From: Paludibacteraceae bacterium
Lineage (GTDB): Bacteria > Bacteroidota > Bacteroidia > Bacteroidales > Paludibacteraceae
Length of the DNA: 64,000 nt
NCBI GenBank assembly: GCA_017401985.1
Contig: JAFPNK010000026.1
Coordinates: 1-64,000 of the forward strand
Direction: 5' to 3'
Part shown: one piece after another, positions 44,012 through 53,174 of the stretch
How the letters are laid out: each line of letters starts with the position of its first letter
How positions within the stretch are numbered: the stretch's first letter is position 1
Notes under the pieces: generated by a model
Told to the model about the DNA's origin: nothing
The model's database searches: none
Seen by the model: only the letters and a program-made list of their open reading frames with translations
Made by a program: the position numbers and the translations under genes

Positions 44012-47000
44012 ATGAAAAAGATTTTTGTTAAATTATCAATGTTGCTCTTCGTGCTCGTGATGAGTACGACAGCATGGGCTGCGGGTCAGCTTTCTTCTAC
44101 GCCTATGTATAGCGCAACTTTGACCGCTAATGTCTCATCTACGGGAGGTGGCAAGGTCTACGTGACGGAGGATGACGCAGTCCCAAGCGAAGAGTTGTAT
44201 GCCGAAACTGATTCCAAAACCAAGGGTTTGGTGCTCTCCATGCAAGGCATGGATAGGATGCGGGTGGCTTTTTGGGTTTGGCAAATGGCAGATGATGGTT
44301 ATTATTTTGCCGGTTGGTCTTATACAGACAACGGATTTGATTTGGGTAAAGGAGATGAAGAGCATCAATATAACTATTATGCTCTCTATGATGTGAACAC
44401 AGAGAAAGCGACCTACGATGTTGATGAGAGCGGGGATCCTATTCCTGAGACTTTTGTTTTAAATCCGGAGTATTATACTATCTATGCAACTTTCGAGCCT
44501 GTACGTATAACAGGTTATTCACTGAGTGGAGGTAATACCAACGCCCAAAATGGTGATAAATGGGAATCTACGCAGACGGTTACCTATACTTTCTCGGGTG
44601 AAGATATAGATGAAGGCGATTTTGAGTCTATCGCTATTGTTCCGGCAGATGCGGCATGGACGGTAAACGATGATTTTACCGTTAACAGCGAAGCAAAGAC
44701 CGGAACGGTATCTGTCAAGTTCTCAACCTCAAGCGATGCTAAAAATGAGTATTCTGCTAACTTGCGCTTGACAACCAAAGCGGGATTAACGATGAATATC
44801 ACGCTCAATGCGCGTACTTCTTCGTCCGCTGAAGAGAAAGAACTTGCATTGTATGACGGCAAAACCTATAAAGAGGATATTGACTGGAGTGAATTAAGTG
44901 ACAAGATTTTAGAACTCTCTTGCACAAAACCGCTTATTAAACTGAATAAAGATCGCGCTGCTGCACTGGAATTGAGTAGTGATCTCTCAATAGATCTTGC
45001 AGGTCATACTATTCCAAGTTTGACTGTGAATGCAGGAGCTAATGTAACATTGGTAAGTAGCCCGTATGGCGGTTCTATTACCGGAAATGTTACTAATAAC
45101 GGCACGCTGACGCTGATGGGTAATACGATCGAAGGCACAGTGACCAATAACGGCACACTCAATCAGAACGGAACGACTATTGAGGGCGCTGTGACCAATA
45201 ATGGTACGATGACTACCACCGATGGTATTCATCATTCAACCTTGACTTCCACCGGAACCTTAGTGGTGAATGGCGGTACTTTTGAACCGGTAAGCGGAGT
45301 GGCAATTAATGTAACCAGTGGTACCGCTGATATTAAGAAAGGAACCATCATCGGCATCACTTATGGCGTGCAATCCGCAGGTGCAAGCACTACAACCACT
45401 ATTGAGAAACTTGCAGTTATCAGCGGTGGTACTAAGGCATTGAGTTGCGTAAGCGGTACGCTGAAGGTAAACTGTGGTCAGTTCCAAAACCCCGATAATC
45501 TGGCGCAAGGGACTATCGTGTTCAAGTCTGCATATTTCCTAAACGCAACAGGCGCAGTAGATAATGAGGTTCGAGGAAAACATCTCTGGCGCAATACTTC
45601 AGGTGCAGAGTTCCGCAATGGTTATGAGTTCTTCGCAGGAGACAATGCCGAGGCAAAGAAAGCAGGCGTAAGTGTTTGCCATATTGGCGGTACATCTTAT
45701 TCTTCTTTGGAAGACGCATTGGATTACGCTAACAATACGAGCGATAAGGTGATTATCATCATGGATAATGATTATACCTTACCGGCTGGATATTATACTT
45801 TGCCTAATAATGCAGTGTTGATTGTTCCAAATAGTGATGAACAAGGTAATGAGAATAAAACAATTGAACGTGTTGTCGGTACAGAAGCACAATATGCAAC
45901 TCCTGAAGAATTCCGCTGCTTAACATTGAATTACGGAGTAAATATTGATGTGTATGGCACAATTGAGGTGGGAGGATTGCAATTTAGTTCAAACGCGTCC
46001 TTTGCTAGTTCAGTTTATGGTTCCTATGGCCGAATTCGTATGAACGAAGGTAGTAAGGTGACGCTTCAATCTGGTTCTATTCTTCGTGCTTGGGGTTATA
46101 TTACCGGTGATATTGAACATAAAACAGGGGATGGCTCTGTGCCGATGGGCGAAATTGATGCGCGTCGCGGTGCTACGGTATATGAACAATTCCAAATGGG
46201 AGACTGGAAAGGAGCACGCTTCTCTGGAATGGGATTGCTTGAAGGCAATACAGTATTCCCGCTGACAACCTATTTTATTCAAAACATCGAGGCTCCGGTT
46301 AAATACCACCCAGGCGCTAAACTGATTACTGTTGCTGGCGTTACAGCAATGGAATCAGAATGGGGAGGAATGGCATCTATTGTTAGTGGACTATTGGGTA
46401 CTGCCCAAATCTCGATGAGTGCGAATAATATCCAAATCATTGGTGTAAACCTACAAGATGTAGCGATGTTCCTAATGGATGCCGCTGCGGATGCGGAGAA
46501 TACATGGGTGCGCAAATGGTATGATGCATCGAAAGATCAGCAAGTATATGAGATTAATAGTGGTGCGCATATTGGAAATCTAGTGATACCATTGGTAAGT
46601 TCGCCGTTCTTTACAATGGTTAATATGGGGGATAATCCATTACCTGAAGATCTGACGATGAACTCCGGTCAATACGACTTGCCGATTACCAATAACTTCA
46701 AACTACACCTTCTTTCCGGAACGATGGACTTTACGCAATCTACGGAGTTACTCCCAGGTTCAGAAGTAGAGATTGATAAGGAAGCAAAGGTGTGGGTGAA
46801 TCATACTGAAGGAGTAAATAGTGGAGCACTCTATGTATATGATGCAGACGATTGGGGAACCTACGCGGGTGGCGTAAAGGCTCGTCGTGTGAAGTATTCC
46901 CCTGCTTTCGAGGGAGAACCGAACGTACGCGACATCGAAAATCTTGAGGATGCTACTATCTTAGTGCATGGTACCTTTGATATAATCGAAGGTGGTTATG

Positions 47001-50000
47001 TATATACTTCGGAGCAAGGAGCTAATATTTGTTCTACCAATGAAGATGCAGGTACTTTTACATTCACAGGTCCAAATACTACCGAAACGAAGGAATTGAG
47101 TCAAGTAACAAATGCTACTGGTGGAGAGTATGCAACGAATACATTCTATCCTGCTAAATTGCGCAATAAAGATGGTTCTATCAAAGAGACCTCGGGTATG
47201 CAAGCTAATCATACTTGTATTTATATGAATGATGCATGGAGTTCCGAAGAAATCTTCTATTTTGATTGTTATGCCGCAACTGTAGATATGCTTACTTATG
47301 CTTCGTTAGTGGGGCAGTATGGAAATTCTGATCCAGAGATTCTAGGATCGTGTGTTGAGCATATCTACATCAAACCGCAAGAATGGGTGGAAATCGTAGG
47401 AACACCTGCGTTTACGTACGACACCGACCCATATGACCCCTACTTAGTAGGTGTCACGGGAAACGATGATCACACATATAGTGATGCAGACGGAGCTGGA
47501 CGACTCTTTATAGTGATGGATAAGTATAGCAATTCTCCTTGTCAATGGTGGGAAGTTGAGCAGAAAGATAACTATTATCACTGTATCCATCCGGAAAATG
47601 ACACCTATTATTATTGGAATGAAAGTCGGAGAGTGTTTGATGAACAAGGAGACCCAATGGAAGAGCCAGTACCTGGCTGGTCGGAAGTTGAATTCACTAT
47701 CACATGGAAAGATAAAAAATGGGGTAGCGCAGACGAAACTCAAGACTCAATCCTTCAGACTTACACCGTTCCTTACGGCACACAAGCTGAATGGTTGAGC
47801 ACGAACCCGACGCGTCCTGCCAATGCCGATTACACATATAATTTCATCGGTTGGGGTCCTGAACTCGGCAAAGTGACTTCGGATGTAACCTACACGGCTA
47901 CTTATGAGGAAAGACAAATCAAATACACTATCACCTTTGTAGAAGACGGTGGTGTGGAGATTGAACGTCACCTCTTGGCTCGTAATGAATGGCCGGTATG
48001 CGAGAACCTGCCTACCCGTACAGGTTATACCCTCGAATGGACTCCCGCTATTGCGGCAGTAACTGGTGAAGCGACCTATACTGCTACTTGGGTTCAAGTT
48101 GCTCCGGATGATTATGCGATTGAATTCCGAGACTATAATGGTACACTGCTGAAACCGACAGGTGCAGAACCGTATATGGTAGATGTTGATACAATGCCTG
48201 TAGCACCTGCTAACCCTGCGAACAAGCCTTCAACCATCGAATACGATTATGTCTTCGACCATTGGTCGCCGGCTATTGAAGCAGTTTCTGCTACCAGTGC
48301 AAAGATCTATACAGCCGTTTATCGCGAGATACCGCGAACATATACTATCAGCTATTATAATGAAGCAGGTACTGCTACAATCGGAACACAGATTTTGTCG
48401 TATGGCGAAACACCAACGCCTCCTGATGTGACCAAAGAAGAGCCTGCGGCTGGTATGCGCTACACCTATGTATGGAAAACTTTGGATGGCTCAAAGACAA
48501 TTGAGACCGTTACCGGTGATGCCGATTATAAGCCTGTATTTAGCAGCGAACCGATCAATTACTCCGTCTCGGTTAAATCCAATCCTTCCGGTGCTTGTAC
48601 GATAGCAGGTGTAGGTACTTATCATTATGGTGATCCAGCAACCATCACGCTTACTAAAAATGACGATTATACATTTGACGGTTGGAGTGATTTGGATAAC
48701 GAGGATCCGAATAAACAAGCGCTGAGCCGTACACTGACTATTACTCAGGATACTAATCTTGTAGCAAACTTCACGTACGATGGCGCAGGTGTTACCATTT
48801 ACTGGAAGAATGAAGCAGGAACGCAAGACTTAGTTGCTCCGGTTAATCAGAAAGTAGGAACCGCCACGACCTATCTTGGCGAAATACCTACGAAAGCAGC
48901 TACCGCCGAGTTTACCTATACGTTCTATGGATGGGTAACAAAGGATAACGAAGGTAATATCACAAATACCTACAAAAACGGTATGACACCGAAAGTATCC
49001 GCCGATGCTACATACTATGCATACTTTACTGCTACGCGAAATCAATACACCGTTACACTTCGCAATGCTATCGCAGGTGCGTGTGAATTTAGAGGAGCTG
49101 GCGTACGCGATTACGGCGCAACCGTAAACATTGTTGCTACTCCGAATGGAGATTATGAGTTCGTTAAATGGCAAGAGACAGGAAGTACGCAAGCTGACTT
49201 TAACTTGCAAGTAACAAAGGACGTAACTTTGACGGCTGTCGTTAAGGAGAAAGAGAAACCCGCTCCTGCGAACTTGGAATTGGGTCTTAAAGCAGATCCT
49301 GTAACTATTGAACCGAGTACCGATTATACAAATGTCATCATTACGTCTGACGGTATAGAACATTCGTCGCAAATCATCAATGCTAATAACATTACTCTCT
49401 ACGGTAACGCAGACTATGTGCTGCAGCAAGCGATGACTGCCGGAGTATGGTATAGTGTTGCTGTACCGTGGCGCGTAGAAGCAAATGGTGGCATTTATTT
49501 GGGCAATTCCTCTGCTCCTGCTGAACTTGGAAAGGATATAGAAATCATCTATTATGATGGAGCTGTTCGTGCAGCACAAGGTAAGGTAGATGCTTGCTGG
49601 GTTTGGATGAAGAAAAGTTCGCAGAAAGTCTTAGAGCCGGGACGTGCATATATGTTCCTTCTTAGACACGGAGCGGTTTCAAAAGTTACCTTCCGCAAGA
49701 AAGCACTTGAACCACTCTTGACTACTACCACTTCTGTTAGCCAATATGCTTCTGCTACTGCTACGGATGCAAACTGGAACGCGATTGCCAACCCGTCGCT
49801 CTTCCATGCGTTCATCAATGCCGGTGCGAATGATGCAGAGTATGGTGTGAATAAGGGACAGGTTTATGATGCAGCTAATGAGCGCTACGTTGAATATGAT
49901 ATGAGTAGTGATAAACTCGTTGTAGGTCAGCCTATTTATGTGCAGGCTGCAGCTGCGAAGTCTATTGTTGCCAATAGCAGTATGTATGCTGGAGCTCCGG

Positions 50001-50575
50001 CACGGCATGCAAGTGCACAAATTCGCCCGACAACTTTCGAATTATCGATTAACGCTAACGGCGCTTCAACGGCAGATAAACTGACTGTCCGCCTCAATGA
50101 GAACAAAGAGGAGAATAAGTACATCATTGGTCAAGACCTCGTTAAGTTCGGTGTCAGCACGAAGGTGGCACAAATGTGGATTAACCGCTACGATGCAAAA
50201 CTTTGTGTGAACACGATAGCACCGGAAGGCGATGTTACTACCTTCCCGATGAGTATCTATGCTCCGAAGGCAGGCGAGTACACGATTGCTATTGAGCACG
50301 AAGAGAATACAAATGACTATGCGTTGTATCTTACTTACAACGGTGAGGCTATCTGGAACCTCAGTGACGGTGCTTATACGTTGAACCTCAACAAGGGTAC
50401 TATTAGTAATTATGGATTACGCGTAAGCGCACGCGCACCGCAAGTAACTACTGGTGTAGACGAGGCTATCGTCGAGGCACAAGGTGAAACCGCAATGAAA
50501 GTGCTGATTAACAATCAGGTATTCATCATCCGTGGTAACCGCGTATATAGCGTAGATGGTCAATTGGTAAAATAA
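44012..50575 (+). CDS. Giant exported repeat protein with surface-type tail
   Basis: The protein is 2187 residues long with a signal peptide (MKKIFVKLSMLLFVLVMSTT then AWAAG). Residues about 360-400 contain three tandem 17-residue repeats (VTNNGT followed by a variable part), and beta-helix-like sequence continues to about 500. Residues about 1225-1750 hold roughly seven bacterial surface repeats of the InlB B-repeat / Listeria-Bacteroides type (for example GYTLEWTPAIAAVTGEATYT). A beta-sandwich region and the tail KVLINNQVFIIRGNRVYSVD (plus six residues) close the protein; this tail matches that of the other giant protein. A role in surface attachment is an inference. Codons in the stretch 45.8-47.7 kb look more A+T-rich than the neighbours, possibly from transfer or faster evolution. 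Confidence 0.87.
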   Translation: MKKIFVKLSMLLFVLVMSTTAWAAGQLSSTPMYSATLTANVSSTGGGKVYVTEDDAVPSEELYAETDSKTKGLVLSMQGMDRMRVAFWVWQMADDGYYFAGWSYTDNGFDLGKGDEEHQYNYYALYDVNTEKATYDVDESGDPIPETFVLNPEYYTIYATFEPVRITGYSLSGGNTNAQNGDKWESTQTVTYTFSGEDIDEGDFESIAIVPADAAWTVNDDFTVNSEAKTGTVSVKFSTSSDAKNEYSANLRLTTKAGLTMNITLNARTSSSAEEKELALYDGKTYKEDIDWSELSDKILELSCTKPLIKLNKDRAAALELSSDLSIDLAGHTIPSLTVNAGANVTLVSSPYGGSITGNVTNNGTLTLMGNTIEGTVTNNGTLNQNGTTIEGAVTNNGTMTTTDGIHHSTLTSTGTLVVNGGTFEPVSGVAINVTSGTADIKKGTIIGITYGVQSAGASTTTTIEKLAVISGGTKALSCVSGTLKVNCGQFQNPDNLAQGTIVFKSAYFLNATGAVDNEVRGKHLWRNTSGAEFRNGYEFFAGDNAEAKKAGVSVCHIGGTSYSSLEDALDYANNTSDKVIIIMDNDYTLPAGYYTLPNNAVLIVPNSDEQGNENKTIERVVGTEAQYATPEEFRCLTLNYGVNIDVYGTIEVGGLQFSSNASFASSVYGSYGRIRMNEGSKVTLQSGSILRAWGYITGDIEHKTGDGSVPMGEIDARRGATVYEQFQMGDWKGARFSGMGLLEGNTVFPLTTYFIQNIEAPVKYHPGAKLITVAGVTAMESEWGGMASIVSGLLGTAQISMSANNIQIIGVNLQDVAMFLMDAAADAENTWVRKWYDASKDQQVYEINSGAHIGNLVIPLVSSPFFTMVNMGDNPLPEDLTMNSGQYDLPITNNFKLHLLSGTMDFTQSTELLPGSEVEIDKEAKVWVNHTEGVNSGALYVYDADDWGTYAGGVKARRVKYSPAFEGEPNVRDIENLEDATILVHGTFDIIEGGYVYTSEQGANICSTNEDAGTFTFTGPNTTETKELSQVTNATGGEYATNTFYPAKLRNKDGSIKETSGMQANHTCIYMNDAWSSEEIFYFDCYAATVDMLTYASLVGQYGNSDPEILGSCVEHIYIKPQEWVEIVGTPAFTYDTDPYDPYLVGVTGNDDHTYSDADGAGRLFIVMDKYSNSPCQWWEVEQKDNYYHCIHPENDTYYYWNESRRVFDEQGDPMEEPVPGWSEVEFTITWKDKKWGSADETQDSILQTYTVPYGTQAEWLSTNPTRPANADYTYNFIGWGPELGKVTSDVTYTATYEERQIKYTITFVEDGGVEIERHLLARNEWPVCENLPTRTGYTLEWTPAIAAVTGEATYTATWVQVAPDDYAIEFRDYNGTLLKPTGAEPYMVDVDTMPVAPANPANKPSTIEYDYVFDHWSPAIEAVSATSAKIYTAVYREIPRTYTISYYNEAGTATIGTQILSYGETPTPPDVTKEEPAAGMRYTYVWKTLDGSKTIETVTGDADYKPVFSSEPINYSVSVKSNPSGACTIAGVGTYHYGDPATITLTKNDDYTFDGWSDLDNEDPNKQALSRTLTITQDTNLVANFTYDGAGVTIYWKNEAGTQDLVAPVNQKVGTATTYLGEIPTKAATAEFTYTFYGWVTKDNEGNITNTYKNGMTPKVSADATYYAYFTATRNQYTVTLRNAIAGACEFRGAGVRDYGATVNIVATPNGDYEFVKWQETGSTQADFNLQVTKDVTLTAVVKEKEKPAPANLELGLKADPVTIEPSTDYTNVIITSDGIEHSSQIINANNITLYGNADYVLQQAMTAGVWYSVAVPWRVEANGGIYLGNSSAPAELGKDIEIIYYDGAVRAAQGKVDACWVWMKKSSQKVLEPGRAYMFLLRHGAVSKVTFRKKALEPLLTTTTSVSQYASATATDANWNAIANPSLFHAFINAGANDAEYGVNKGQVYDAANERYVEYDMSSDKLVVGQPIYVQAAAAKSIVANSSMYAGAPARHASAQIRPTTFELSINANGASTADKLTVRLNENKEENKYIIGQDLVKFGVSTKVAQMWINRYDAKLCVNTIAPEGDVTTFPMSIYAPKAGEYTIAIEHEENTNDYALYLTYNGEAIWNLSDGAYTLNLNKGTISNYGLRVSARAPQVTTGVDEAIVEAQGETAMKVLINNQVFIIRGNRVYSVDGQLVK
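45092..45244 (+). repeat. Three in-frame 51-base repeats
   Basis: The words actaataacggcac (45092), accaataacggcac (45143) and accaataatggtac (45194) recur at an exact 51-base spacing and encode a 17-residue repeat in the N-terminal part of the giant protein. They are contiguous and in-frame without spacers, as expected for a protein repeat. Confidence 0.85.
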
Positions 50576-50588
50576 GGAGAAACGAATT

Positions 50589-50741
50589 ATGGAAAAGAAA
50601 ATCTATATGAGCCCTCTCGTTGAGGTTGCGAAAATTAACATGAATGTTTCTGTTCTTGCAGGAAGTCCTCCCGATGGAACGGATCCTGCACTTCCGCCTC
50701 ACCCGGGTGTTCCCGGTCGCCGCTGGTCGGATGTGTTCTAA
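50589..50741 (+). CDS. 50-residue small protein behind the giant gene
   Basis: An ATG 13 bases after the giant gene opens a 50-codon frame: MEKKIYMSPLVEVAKINMNV then SVLAGSPPDG, a Pro-rich stretch and RRWSDVF. The design (Lys-rich start, YxxPxVEVxxxxM, LAGSP, Gly/Pro-rich tail, Arg-Trp end) is typical of very small Bacteroidales proteins found next to surface proteins or regulators; their function is not known. The LAG may resemble the end of a leader peptide, but no export or processing gene is nearby. It ends 10 bases before a strong terminator, so it is the last gene of the transcript. Confidence 0.75.
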   Translation: MEKKIYMSPLVEVAKINMNVSVLAGSPPDGTDPALPPHPGVPGRRWSDVF

Positions 50742-50750
50742 ATCGAAAAT

Positions 50751-50781
50751 TAGGGTGTGTCGCAATGACGCACCCTATTTT
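50751..50781. terminator. Terminator after the small protein, possibly bidirectional
   Basis: A stem of about 10 bp (agggtgtgtc / gacgcaccct, one G-T pair) with a short loop is followed by attttcttt on the plus strand. An A-rich flank on the other side could stop the convergent DUF5686 gene too. Confidence 0.8.
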
Positions 50782-50822
50782 CTTTATAGTCCTAAATGAA
50801 TTCTTTATAAGCCTAAATGAAT
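50781..50822. repeat. 21-bp tandem duplication at the end of the DUF5686 gene
   Basis: tctttatagtcctaaatgaa (first 20 bases of copy one, 50781-50801) is followed directly by a second copy at 50802-50822 that differs at two positions. On the minus strand the repeat contains the last codons and stop of the DUF5686 gene, so the sequence after the real stop codon again reads Arg-Ile-His-Leu-Gly-Leu-stop in the same frame. Confidence 0.85.
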
Positions 50823-53174
50823 GCGGAAACGCATTCCCCACTGGATATTCGGCGAGAGGGACCAAACGGAATAGAGATCGCATACGCGCAGGATGTTTCC
50901 TATTCCCACGCCCACTTCGGCGTAGAAAAGCTGACTGCTGGCAACTGACGGCTGAGAGCTTAGGTAGCCGTATGCCATCTTGCCTTCCACCAGTTCGCGT
51001 AGATGCAGGTATCGGATGCCTGGAATGAGATTGAATAGTATGCCGTGACCATTCCACTCCGTCTGCAACGTGATGTATTTATCTGCCATCAATTGGTTAC
51101 CGTGCAGCAAGGTGAAGCGGTATGGATCATAGGCGTAACCTTGGTTCGCGCTCGCCTGCCATAACATGGTCTGTGGTACTTGTCCGAAAATAGCACCCGC
51201 TTGTAACGCATAGTCCAATGTACCTCCCATGCCCAGCTGCGCGTGCTGGGTGAGCATGACGCGCAGATGCGCGTAAAGCGCACTTTGCGCATTGGTGATT
51301 TGCCAGTGGCCTGTTTCTGCGCCTAAGTAAAGCACCGGATACTTGTTGGAGTAGGCGTACCGACGCATGAAATATCCGTCATACTTCTTCTCTCCCCAAC
51401 TGAGCCTAACTATTCCGCTTAAGGACTGATACGCGTAACCGTCCTGCCACCCGGCGCGCACATACGTGTGCGTTTCTACATTCTTACTCCAATCGGCAAA
51501 CCAGTGTAATTGTATCTGCCGCTGACGCATTGCGGTATTCACGCACAGACTGTCGCGATGGAGCGCTTCGAAGGCATAAGCCGTAAAATCGAAGTTGCCC
51601 CAGCCCATGGAGTTCTCCCGCATTAGCCTATCGAAATCGTCCACTTCCGACCATACGTAGTGGTCGTTGTACTCCAGTTGTAAGATGTTCCGCCGTTGGG
51701 TAGGCAAGTTAATGGAGATGCGTCCCATTCCCTTCGGACTGCGGTCTTTGAATCCGTATCCTACAGATGCCTCCAGACTCACCACTTTGGAGAACTTCTC
51801 GTTCGTGCGGAACGGCAATCCGATGTGTACGCCTTCATGATGATTGACTTGCAGGATCTCCTCCACGTGACCTATATCCACCGGTGTGCCTGTCGGAATA
51901 TATCCGGTTGTGGCGATAGTGGCGAACCATTTGGCGGTTCGGATGATCGGCAAACTGTCCAATGCCGCGAAAGCGGAATCGGAGGCTGATAGACCTACTA
52001 TGCCGGTCTGATCGGATTCGCGCTGTAAGACCGCTACACTGTTGGACCGCAAATTTTCGTTTGCTGTAGGATTTGTCAAAGAGGTGTTTATCAACAGTGT
52101 GGGGAAGACCGTACCTGCTTGTTCGGATTTGATAGCAAAATCCAGCAGCACCGATATATGCTCGTCCGCAATAGCGCCGTCCTCTGCAAGCGTCTGGGAT
52201 ACATGCAGGTTATTGACGTAATTCACTGCCACCTCTGCCGGCACGTATGCCCGAATAGACCGAAGTGCATACGTATTGGTATCAATCACCATCTCGCCGT
52301 TGAAAGTGGCGTAGAAGGCGTTTCGCGTACGGAAATGAATGGTATCCCCCTCCAGATAGTAGCGGTAATAAAGATGCCCGCTTGAGGCTAAGGGCGACAG
52401 AAACGCATGCCCCATCAGCGAAACGGAATTGGCGTAGAAATTGAGATTCCCTTCGCCGCCTAATAGAGAAGAATAGTCCGTGGTGGACAGAATGAGCGCT
52501 TGCGTGCGCTGGTCATTGGCGGGAATCATCTCTTGTCCGGACAACCGGAACGACTGCGTTTCCCGATACAGCGGCAGGATATACGTAGAATCATCTTCTT
52601 GTATCATACCGCTCTGCAGGCTGCGCCATAAAGCCCGACGCAGATGCCGTTTCTGTATATGCGATACATAGAGCGTCTGCTCGCGCTGTACGGTGAAAGT
52701 CGGTTCCTGACGCAGCGTACGGTCATTATCTTTGCGATGCGCACGTACTTGACGAAGCAGTTCTAATGCCGGGTTCTCGTTCGGCGCTACAACCACCTCT
52801 GCCAGCATAGTTGTTTTTTCTCGCATTGCTACTTGCAAGCCGGCCATTGCTCCTGGTTCGATATCGAATCGCTGGGTATAATAACCGATAGCAGAGAAAA
52901 CCAACTGTGCCTTGGCTTGCATGTCCACGCGCAGCGCATAAGAGCCGTTCTCATCGGAGGTCGTGCCGATCTTGGTGCCTCGGAAATGAATATTCACGTT
53001 CGGGATTGCCTCGCCGGTAGCCTCGTTCACCACTTCGCCGACGATGATGGTTTCGGTTGCCGAAACCATGACCGCGATAAGCATAGCTGTAAGAACGGCG
53101 ATAAATCGCCTGTACGACCGCTTACGCTGTACGGCCGCTCCGCTGTAGGATTCTATTTGTTGGCTGGATGGCAT
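50805..53174 (-). CDS. DUF5686 family protein with carboxypeptidase-like domain
   Basis: This 789-residue protein has an N-terminal hydrophobic export segment (about residues 23-40), a carboxypeptidase-like regulatory domain (about 43-125: VVNEATGEAIPNVNIHFRGT, IGTTSDENGSYAL), a middle part containing SHIQKRH and a long C-terminal beta-barrel region ending in aromatic and Leu residues. This layout matches the DUF5686 group of outer-membrane proteins in Bacteroidetes, thought to act in surface glycan or lipid handling but without a proven substrate. The start at 53174 gives a 22-base overlap with xerD. A heptamer array is embedded in a barrel loop near residue 740, and the C-terminus carries a 21-bp tandem duplication. 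Confidence 0.88.
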   Translation of the reverse strand: MPSSQQIESYSGAAVQRKRSYRRFIAVLTAMLIAVMVSATETIIVGEVVNEATGEAIPNVNIHFRGTKIGTTSDENGSYALRVDMQAKAQLVFSAIGYYTQRFDIEPGAMAGLQVAMREKTTMLAEVVVAPNENPALELLRQVRAHRKDNDRTLRQEPTFTVQREQTLYVSHIQKRHLRRALWRSLQSGMIQEDDSTYILPLYRETQSFRLSGQEMIPANDQRTQALILSTTDYSSLLGGEGNLNFYANSVSLMGHAFLSPLASSGHLYYRYYLEGDTIHFRTRNAFYATFNGEMVIDTNTYALRSIRAYVPAEVAVNYVNNLHVSQTLAEDGAIADEHISVLLDFAIKSEQAGTVFPTLLINTSLTNPTANENLRSNSVAVLQRESDQTGIVGLSASDSAFAALDSLPIIRTAKWFATIATTGYIPTGTPVDIGHVEEILQVNHHEGVHIGLPFRTNEKFSKVVSLEASVGYGFKDRSPKGMGRISINLPTQRRNILQLEYNDHYVWSEVDDFDRLMRENSMGWGNFDFTAYAFEALHRDSLCVNTAMRQRQIQLHWFADWSKNVETHTYVRAGWQDGYAYQSLSGIVRLSWGEKKYDGYFMRRYAYSNKYPVLYLGAETGHWQITNAQSALYAHLRVMLTQHAQLGMGGTLDYALQAGAIFGQVPQTMLWQASANQGYAYDPYRFTLLHGNQLMADKYITLQTEWNGHGILFNLIPGIRYLHLRELVEGKMAYGYLSSQPSVASSQLFYAEVGVGIGNILRVCDLYSVWSLSPNIQWGMRFRIHLGL
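50930..50964. repeat. Heptamer array inside the DUF5686 gene
   Basis: Five 7-base units on the plus strand (gctgact, gctggca, actgacg, gctgaga, gcttagg) lie in the coding region and, on the minus strand, encode the Ser/Gln-rich loop LSSQPSVASSQLF in the barrel part of the protein. Confidence 0.65.

Noticed and set aside
45092..45244. Regular repeats resembling a CRISPR array
   Set aside because: The units are contiguous, in-frame and without unique spacers; they encode a protein repeat.
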